The notes under the pieces are model-generated. The model did not search any database, was not told the origin of the DNA, and saw only the letters and a list, made by a program, of their open reading frames with translations. Shown in pieces: positions 5,943 to 10,362 of a stretch of 10,362 nucleotides of DNA (position 1 is its first letter; each line of letters starts with the position of its first letter). The position numbers were made by a program, and so were the translations under genes. Source of the stretch: DATKYV01 sp035528275 (lineage in GTDB: Bacteria > Acidobacteriota > Terriglobia > UBA7540); the NCBI GenBank assembly GCA_035528275.1, contig DATKYV010000206.1:1-10362 (forward strand), written 5' to 3'.

Positions 5943-6995
5943 TTGAAGCGATTCTTGTTCCCCGCCATAGGTTTCCTGCTTTGCTTCGGAATCATGCTCT
6001 GGGGCTTGGCTGCCCCGGCTTCCAGACCTGGGCCGACGCCGGCTGCCGTGCCCGTGCCGGTGAAGCCTTATGTCGAATCGCTCGCTGGCGGCAAGGCGAG
6101 TTTTGAAATGGTCCCCATCGCTGGCGGCACGTTCAAGATGGGAAGCCCGGCGAACGAGCGAGGCCACTCCGCGGACGAAGAGCCCCAGCACGAGGTTACG
6201 ATTCGGCCATTCTGGATGGGTAAGACCGAAATGACCTGGGAGATGTTCGACCTTTACGCCTACGACAAAGACATCCTCATGGGCGCCGGTAAAGGCTCAT
6301 CTCCAGGGACTCAGCAGGCGGGGCCCGCGGACGCCGACGCCATCACTCGCCCAACGTCTCCCTATTCCGACCCCACGTTTGGCTACGGGCGGAAGGGCCA
6401 TCCGATCATCAGCATTTCTCACCATGCCGCCATGGAGTTTTGCCGCTGGCTTTCAGCCAAAACGGGCAAGACCTATCGCCTTCCCACGGAGGCGGAATGG
6501 GAATACGCCTGTCGCGCGGGCTCCACGACGGCGTTCAGTTTCGGGCGGACGCCAAGGACGTTGAGCGAATACGCCTGGTTCGAGGCCAACTCCGAGTATA
6601 TACCTCGCCGCGTCGGCTTGAAGAAGCCCAACGCCTGGGGGCTGCATGATATGCACGGCAACGTCGCGGAATGGTGCCTCGATCTCTACGACAAGAACTT
6701 CTACAAGAAATTCAAACCGCTGATTCCGACGGTGGAACCGGTTTTGGTCCCGGATGCGGAACATTACCCCCACGTGGTGCGGGGTGGGTCCTGGGACGAT
6801 GATCCGGTGGCCCTGCGGTGTGCGGCGCGAGCGACGTCAACCAGAGACTGGAACCAGCAGGACCCGCAGCGCCCGCAAAGCATCTGGTGGCTTACCGACG
6901 CACTCCATGTCGGTGTTCGAGTGGTCCGGCCGCTCGAGGAGCAGGAGAATCTCAAAGGACTCCGCTCGAAAGTGACGCCGAACGGAGGAATGTGA
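5943..6995 (+). CDS. Exported FGE-like (formylglycine-generating-enzyme fold) protein
   Basis: The 350-residue product starts with TTG (GGAG 7 bp upstream) and a signal sequence (MKRFLFPAIGFLLCFGIMLW), with likely cleavage near 'LAAPAS' (22-27), then a Pro/Ala/Val linker to about 42. The FGE-sulfatase domain follows: 'VPIAGGTFKMGS' (57-68), 'YRLPTEAEWEYACRAG' (178-193), 'WGLHDMHGNVAEWCLDLYD' (232-250), 'VVRGGSW' (278-284) and 'VGVRVVRP' (323-330). An insert at about 106-150, rich in Gly, Pro and Asp, is longer than in typical members. In true FGEs two cysteines five residues apart bind copper; here only the second is present (Cys293 in L-R-C-A-A-R) and the earlier position is Pro288. It is therefore probably a structural, ligand-binding or otherwise acting protein of the envelope, not a sulfatase activator. 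It leads a same-strand series with the two Gfo/Idh genes. Confidence 0.85.
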   Translation: MKRFLFPAIGFLLCFGIMLWGLAAPASRPGPTPAAVPVPVKPYVESLAGGKASFEMVPIAGGTFKMGSPANERGHSADEEPQHEVTIRPFWMGKTEMTWEMFDLYAYDKDILMGAGKGSSPGTQQAGPADADAITRPTSPYSDPTFGYGRKGHPIISISHHAAMEFCRWLSAKTGKTYRLPTEAEWEYACRAGSTTAFSFGRTPRTLSEYAWFEANSEYIPRRVGLKKPNAWGLHDMHGNVAEWCLDLYDKNFYKKFKPLIPTVEPVLVPDAEHYPHVVRGGSWDDDPVALRCAARATSTRDWNQQDPQRPQSIWWLTDALHVGVRVVRPLEEQENLKGLRSKVTPNGGM

Positions 6996-7037
6996 CAAGA
7001 AGGGAGTCATTCTGCCCGCCGAGGCGTCACACAATAC

Positions 7038-7089
7038 TTGCAAAAACCCCGATTGAGGAGCAAATTGCTTCTGTCCTGGTTTGCTTCTG
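7038..7089 (+). promoter_or_regulatory. Cluster of small symmetric and direct repeats before the first Gfo/Idh gene
   Basis: The 115-bp gap after the FGE-like gene holds the palindrome TTGCAA (7038-7043), the odd-length palindrome AGCAAATTGCT (7059-7069), and TTGCTTCTG twice as a direct repeat (7065-7073 and 7081-7089, 16 bp start to start). A regulator binding site or weak promoter (TTGCAA as -35, poor -10) is possible. Chance occurrence is not excluded. Confidence 0.25.
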
Positions 7090-7110
7090 CCATTGTAGGA
7101 GGAGAAGAAA

Positions 7111-8442
7111 ATGCGCAAATCTAAAGACTTCAAGACCGGTCGCACCTCGCGGCGCGATTTCCTGAAAACTTCCACGGCGGTGGTTGGAGGCGCGGTCGCG
7201 GCGAGCTGGAGCGTGATTCCCGGCGCGTACGCCGCCGGCAGCGACGAGATTCGTGTGGGGCTGATTGGCTGTGGGGCCCGTGGAACCGGCGCCGCCGACG
7301 ACGCCCTCAAGGCCGCACCCAACGTCAAGTTAGTGGCCATGGGGGACGTCTTCAAGGATCATTTGGACGAAAGCCTTGCGTTCCTCAAAAAGGAATTCGG
7401 GGACAAGATCGACATTTCCGAAGATCACTGCTTCATAGGGCTCGATGCCTACGAAAAGGTGCTGGCGAGTGACATCAACTACGTCATCCTCGCCACGCCG
7501 CCGGGATTTCGTCCCCTGCACCTGAAAGCTGCGGTGGCCGCCGGCAAGAATATCTTCTGCGAAAAACCCGTGGCCGTCGACGGTCCGGGCATCCGCACCT
7601 GCTACGAAGTTCTCGAGGAATCGAAAAGCAAGGGAATTGGAATCGGCGTGGGAACGCAACGGCATCACCAGACCCCTTATCTTGAGACCCTGAAGCGCGT
7701 CCACGACGGCGCCATCGGGGAGATCGTGGCGGCACGCGCCTACTGGAACCAGGGGCCGATCTGGGTCTATCCGCGCGAGGAGGGCTGGAGCGATCTCGAA
7801 TGGCAGTTACGCGACTGGTACTACTTCACATGGCTGTGCGGCGATCACATCGTCGAGCAGCACGTCCACAACCTGGACGTTGTCAACTGGGCAATGCATG
7901 CCCACCCAGTGCGCGCCGTGGGTCTGGGTGGCCGGCAGGTCCGCACCGCGCCGGAGTACGGCAACATCTTCGACCACTTCACCATCGATTACGAATACGA
8001 GAACGGCGTCCACATGATGAGCATGTGCCGGCAGATTCCCAATTGCGCCAACAGCGTGTCGGAAGCACTGGTGGGCACCAAAGGGTTCTGCCAGGTCAAC
8101 CGCTATACCATCACCGGGGCGAAGCCGTGGAGGTTCAGTGCTCGGCCGAGAGAGGGCGTGCCGTACGTCAGCGAAAAGGAAAAAGATAACACGCCCTATG
8201 TCCAGGAGCACACCGATCTGATTGCCAGCATCCGGGCCGGGAAACCCTACAACGAGCTCGAGGGCGTGATCGAGGGAACGCTCACGGCCATCATGGGACG
8301 CATGTCGGCCTACACGGGCAAGGAAGTCACCTGGGAACAGGCTCTGAACTCCAAAGAGGAACTCGTCCCAGCCAACCTTGCCTGGGACATGTCGCTTCCT
8401 GTTCCGCCCGTGGCCATGCCGGGCAAGACCGAGCTGGTTTGA
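7111..8442 (+). CDS. TAT-exported Gfo/Idh/MocA family oxidoreductase, copy 1
   Basis: This 443-residue protein starts at an ATG with AGGAGG 8 bp upstream (7097-7102). The N-terminus has a twin-arginine signal, 'SRRDFLK' at 13-19, with likely cleavage after A-Y-A (41), so it should be exported folded with its cofactor. The Rossmann motif 'VGLIGCGARGTG' (49-60, G-x-G-x2-G) binds NAD(P). 'EKP' at 151-153 carries the family's catalytic Lys152, and 'GDHIVEQHVHNLD' (244-256) supplies the conserved active-site histidines and aspartate. The family oxidises or reduces sugars and inositols, and some TAT-exported members are NAD-dependent glycosidases (GH109) or make 3-keto sugars. The pocket segment 'GTQRHHQTPYL' (181-191) is the usual form for this subfamily. 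A 13-residue stretch near 346-360 is absent from copy 2. Substrate unknown. Confidence 0.92.
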   Translation: MRKSKDFKTGRTSRRDFLKTSTAVVGGAVAASWSVIPGAYAAGSDEIRVGLIGCGARGTGAADDALKAAPNVKLVAMGDVFKDHLDESLAFLKKEFGDKIDISEDHCFIGLDAYEKVLASDINYVILATPPGFRPLHLKAAVAAGKNIFCEKPVAVDGPGIRTCYEVLEESKSKGIGIGVGTQRHHQTPYLETLKRVHDGAIGEIVAARAYWNQGPIWVYPREEGWSDLEWQLRDWYYFTWLCGDHIVEQHVHNLDVVNWAMHAHPVRAVGLGGRQVRTAPEYGNIFDHFTIDYEYENGVHMMSMCRQIPNCANSVSEALVGTKGFCQVNRYTITGAKPWRFSARPREGVPYVSEKEKDNTPYVQEHTDLIASIRAGKPYNELEGVIEGTLTAIMGRMSAYTGKEVTWEQALNSKEELVPANLAWDMSLPVPPVAMPGKTELV

Positions 8443-8501
8443 TCGACGGTTTCGTAGACCCAAGCCTTTCGCGGTAGACTGCGGGCGCCGAAGAAGCTTC
8501 A

Positions 8502-8523
8502 CTCCCTTCGAGCCTGAAGGGAG
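8502..8523 (+). terminator. Perfect hairpin between the two oxidoreductase genes
   Basis: CTCCCTTC (8502-8509) and GAAGGGAG (8516-8523) form a perfect 8-bp stem with the 6-nt loop GAGCCT. It sits about 60 bp after the first stop codon. No T-run follows, so it is more likely an mRNA stabiliser, processing site or partial terminator that sets the ratio of the two paralogues than a strong terminator. Confidence 0.4.
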
Positions 8524-8580
8524 AGCAGCGCTCCGTCTGCCGATCTTCACAGTTCTTTGACTTTCTTGGAGGTGTTCAGA

Positions 8581-9876
8581 ATGAGCAAGTCGGATGAGAA
8601 ATTGGCATCATCGCGCAGAGATTTCCTGAAGAAGTCGACCGCGGTGGTGGGAGGAACCGTCGCCGCCCACCTGGGATGGGTGTCCGCCGTCCATCCTGCG
8701 GGCAGCGACGTGATCAAAGTGGGACTGGTCGGCTGCGGCGGCCGCGGTACGGGCGCCGCTGTGGACGCCGTAAGTTCCGCGCCCAACGTCAAGCTGGTGG
8801 CCATGGGTGATACGTTCAAGGATCACCTGGACAAGAGCCGCGAGACCTTGATGAAGGAAGTCGCCGACAAGATGGACGTGCCGGACGAGCGCTGCTTCGT
8901 GGGCTTCGACGCTTACGAGAGAGTGCTCGCCAGCGACATCAACTACGTGATCCTGGCCACCCCGCCGGGATTCCGTCCCCAGCACCTGAAGGCCGCCGTG
9001 GCCGCAGGCAAACACATCTTCACGGAAAAGCCCGTGGCCGTTGACGCGCCGGGCATCCGCACCTGCCTGGAAGTCTACGAAGAAGCCAACGCCAAGGGGC
9101 TGGCTATCGGTGCGGGAACGATGTACCGCCACAGCGCGGCGCACATGGAATTCATGAAGCGGCTGCACGATGGGCAGATCGGCGACCTCGTCGCGGCGCG
9201 TTGCTACTACAACACCGGCCCACTGTGGTCCTACGAGCGCCAGCCCGGGTGGGGCGACATGGAGTGGCAGCTTCGCAACTGGTACTACTTCACCTGGCTG
9301 TGCGGCGACCATATCGTCGAGCAGCACGTCCACAACCTGGACGCCGTCAACTGGGCGCTGGGCGCGCACCCGCTCCGCGCCGTGGCGGTGGGCGGCCGGC
9401 AAGTTCGAACCGAACCCCTCTACGGCCACATCTACGACCACTTCTGCGTCGACTTCGAATACCCGAACGATTGCCACGTGATGAGCATGTGCCGGCAGAT
9501 GGCCAATTGCGCCAACAACGTATCCGAAGCGTTTGCCGGGACGAAAGGCTTTGCCCAGATCATTCCGTACAGGACATTCGTCATCACGGGCGAGAACCCC
9601 TGGCGCTTTCCAGGAAAGGACAACAAATCCTACGTCCAGGAACACACCGACCTGATTGAAAGTATCCGCGCCGGGAAACCGTACAACGAGCTTAAGAACG
9701 TGACCGAAAGCACCATGACGGCAATCCTGGGGCGCATGGCCGCCTACACGGGCAAAGACGTCACCTGGGAACAGGCGATGGAATCCAAGGAGGATCTGAC
9801 GCCACCCAAGATCGACTGGAACGTCTCGCTAACCGTGCCGCCCGTCGCCATGCCCGGCCAGACGGAATTGGTCTAG
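8581..9876 (+). CDS. TAT-exported Gfo/Idh/MocA family oxidoreductase, copy 2
   Basis: The 431-residue product begins at ATG 8581 with GGAGGT 7 bp upstream (8568-8573); a TTG 24 bp earlier in frame is rejected because it would place the ribosome site inside the gene. It has the same plan as copy 1: TAT signal 'SRRDFLK' (11-17), nucleotide-binding 'VGLVGCGGRGTG' (47-58), 'EKP' (149-151, Lys150) and 'GDHIVEQHVHNLD' (242-254). Long blocks such as 'WYYFTWLCGDHIVEQ' are identical to copy 1, so the pair arose by duplication. Differences cluster where substrate should bind: 'GTMYRHSAAHM' (179-189) replaces 'GTQRHHQTPYL', and the loop around 329-350 is rebuilt ('RTFVITGENPWRFPGKDNK'). A new specificity, not a redundant copy, is inferred. 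Probably co-expressed with copy 1 across a 138-bp gap. Confidence 0.92.
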   Translation: MSKSDEKLASSRRDFLKKSTAVVGGTVAAHLGWVSAVHPAGSDVIKVGLVGCGGRGTGAAVDAVSSAPNVKLVAMGDTFKDHLDKSRETLMKEVADKMDVPDERCFVGFDAYERVLASDINYVILATPPGFRPQHLKAAVAAGKHIFTEKPVAVDAPGIRTCLEVYEEANAKGLAIGAGTMYRHSAAHMEFMKRLHDGQIGDLVAARCYYNTGPLWSYERQPGWGDMEWQLRNWYYFTWLCGDHIVEQHVHNLDAVNWALGAHPLRAVAVGGRQVRTEPLYGHIYDHFCVDFEYPNDCHVMSMCRQMANCANNVSEAFAGTKGFAQIIPYRTFVITGENPWRFPGKDNKSYVQEHTDLIESIRAGKPYNELKNVTESTMTAILGRMAAYTGKDVTWEQAMESKEDLTPPKIDWNVSLTVPPVAMPGQTELV

Positions 9877-9907
9877 AAAGTGCGCGCGTCGAGCGATCAG
9901 AAGTAGC

Positions 9908-9946
9908 GCCGACCGGAACCTGGGCCGGCGAAGCCGGGAGGTCGGC
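9908..9946. repeat. Nested inverted repeat after the second oxidoreductase gene
   Basis: GCCGACC (9908-9914) pairs with GGTCGGC (9940-9946), and inside it CCGGC (9925-9929) pairs with GCCGG (9933-9937) around a GAA triloop. It begins with TAGCGCC, close to the start of the palindrome at 10001. It may end the oxidoreductase transcript, although no T-run follows, or be a copy of an interspersed repeat. Confidence 0.5.
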
Positions 9947-10000
9947 ATCTGCGAATGCCCGGCCGCGTGCCTACCGTGTTCATTCGTGGGTTGGAGCATT

Positions 10001-10032
10001 TAGCGCAGACCTCGCGCTTGAGGTCCGCGCTA
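10001..10032. repeat. GTAGCGC-type interspersed palindrome
   Basis: TAGCGCAGACCTC (10001-10013) and GAGGTCCGCGCTA (10020-10032) form a 13-bp stem with a single A-C mismatch and a 6-nt loop. The ends TAGCGC/GCGCTA match a repeat type familiar from acidobacterial and related genomes. It lies between convergent genes and could fold in either transcript. Confidence 0.6.
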
Positions 10033-10061
10033 CTCGTGTCGACGCGCTCTCGCGATGCCCG

Positions 10062-10289
10062 CTATTTCTTCTTCAGCCCATGCAGGAGGTGGGATCTCTG
10101 TTTGGGTTTCAGCCGGGCGGGCTTGGCGGTCTGGGCCAGGAGATACAAGGTAAGCGTCGCTTCCCGCAACTGATAGATGCAGTTCGGGCAGCCGCGCGAA
10201 ACGTGCTCGGCGATTTCCCGCCCGTCTCCCCCATCGAGCGTTCCGAGAACGAACAGCTCGTGGAGGTCTTCTAGATTTCGGCAGACCAT
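10062..10289 (-). CDS. Short zinc-binding anti-sigma factor-like protein
   Basis: The 75-residue product reads 'EDLHELFVLGTLDGGDGREI' then 'AEHVSRGCPNC', giving the H-x4-C-x2-C zinc signature of anti-sigma ZAS domains (His29, Cys34, Cys37) and the 'LHxLxVLGxLDG' helix typical of acidobacterial anti-sigma factors. It should bind an ECF sigma factor and hold it inactive. Its gene starts inside the 3' end of an ECF-type sigma gene (19-bp overlap), the classic sigma/anti-sigma arrangement with coupled translation. Most such proteins continue into a transmembrane helix and a periplasmic domain; this one stops after a basic linker ('KPARLKPKQRSHLLHGLKKK'), so it is soluble. It is either a minimal form or a truncated gene. 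Start ATG 10289 lacks a strong ribosome site, consistent with coupling. Confidence 0.7.
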   Translation of the reverse strand: MVCRNLEDLHELFVLGTLDGGDGREIAEHVSRGCPNCIYQLREATLTLYLLAQTAKPARLKPKQRSHLLHGLKKK

Positions 10290-10362
10290 GTTCCCAACAC
10301 GGCGCGTAGGCGTTGCCTCAGAAAGCGCATGCCGGCGCGCAATCCTGACTGGACCTTCCCCA
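10271..10362 (-). CDS. ECF-type sigma factor, C-terminal end only
   Basis: The last 29 residues and the TAG stop are present and the gene enters from the right edge; its first complete codon in the window is at 10360. The peptide 'GKVQSGLRAGMRFLRQRLRA' followed by 'VLGTWSAEI' matches the end of sigma region 4.2 in ECF factors, where a helix of the form G-x-V-x-S-x-L-x-R-G-x-x-x-L-R recognises the -35 element. The overlapping start of a zinc anti-sigma gene strongly supports this reading. Group within the ECF families cannot be told from the fragment. Confidence 0.65.
   Translation of the reverse strand, partial: GKVQSGLRAGMRFLRQRLRAVLGTWSAEI

Noticed and set aside
1393..6995. Sulfatase-maturation system from the two FGE-like proteins
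   Set aside because: Neither has the paired copper cysteines and no sulfatase gene (C/S-x-P-x-R motif) is encoded in the window.
8557..8562. TTGACT as a -35 box, or its TTG as a start, for the second oxidoreductase
   Set aside because: A -10 at 17 bp would fall on the start codon itself and no suitable hexamer exists; as a start codon it would put the GGAGGT ribosome site inside the gene.
8608..9645. Minus-strand open frame (345 codons) opposite the second oxidoreductase
   Set aside because: Antisense shadow; a similar shadow occurs opposite copy 1, which only reflects the duplication.

Overview
The window comes from a GC-rich, Gram-negative-type bacterium. The TAT-exported Gfo/Idh/MocA oxidoreductases, FGE-like (formylglycine-generating-enzyme fold) proteins, an anti-sigma protein with an H-x4-C-P-x-C zinc signature, interspersed GTAGCGC-type palindromes and a TTCTGCC heptamer array together fit Acidobacteriota best. 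Planctomycetota, Verrucomicrobiota or Hydrogenedentota remain possible. No rRNA, tRNA, CRISPR, transposase or phage gene was seen.

Layout, left to right. (A) 1-2205, minus strand: a three-gene unit read right to left: a cytoplasmic FGE-like protein (GTG start), galactose-1-phosphate uridylyltransferase (galT), and a TAT-exported sugar isomerase/epimerase-like protein cut by the left edge. (B) 2206-2389: a divergent control region with a candidate promoter on each strand and a block of small palindromes. (C) 2390-3175, plus: a class I SAM methyltransferase whose candidate promoter sits so close to the ATG that the mRNA may be leaderless. (D) 3253-4605, minus: an APC-family amino-acid permease with a TTG start and its own sigma-70-like promoter; a heptamer array overlaps its stop codon. 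(E) 4823-5854, minus: an exported ApbE (FAD:protein FMN transferase). (F) 5943-9876, plus: an exported FGE-like protein followed by two closely related TAT-exported Gfo/Idh/MocA oxidoreductases. (G) 9877-10061: non-coding, with two palindromic elements. (H) 10062-10362, minus: the 3' end of an ECF sigma factor gene overlapping a very short zinc-binding anti-sigma gene.

How the genes may work together: sugar chemistry is the theme. Blocks A and F each begin with an FGE-like protein and continue into sugar-acting enzymes (GalT and a TIM-barrel isomerase in A, paired NAD(P)-type sugar oxidoreductases in F). Neither FGE-like protein has the complete copper-binding cysteine pair of true formylglycine-generating enzymes, so they are probably not sulfatase activators. 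Block F is the most interesting: an exported FGE-fold protein plus a tandem oxidoreductase pair whose folds match but whose likely substrate-pocket segments differ. This could be a two-step or two-substrate envelope sugar-oxidation module, but that is inference. Permease, methyltransferase and ApbE look like independent single-gene units.
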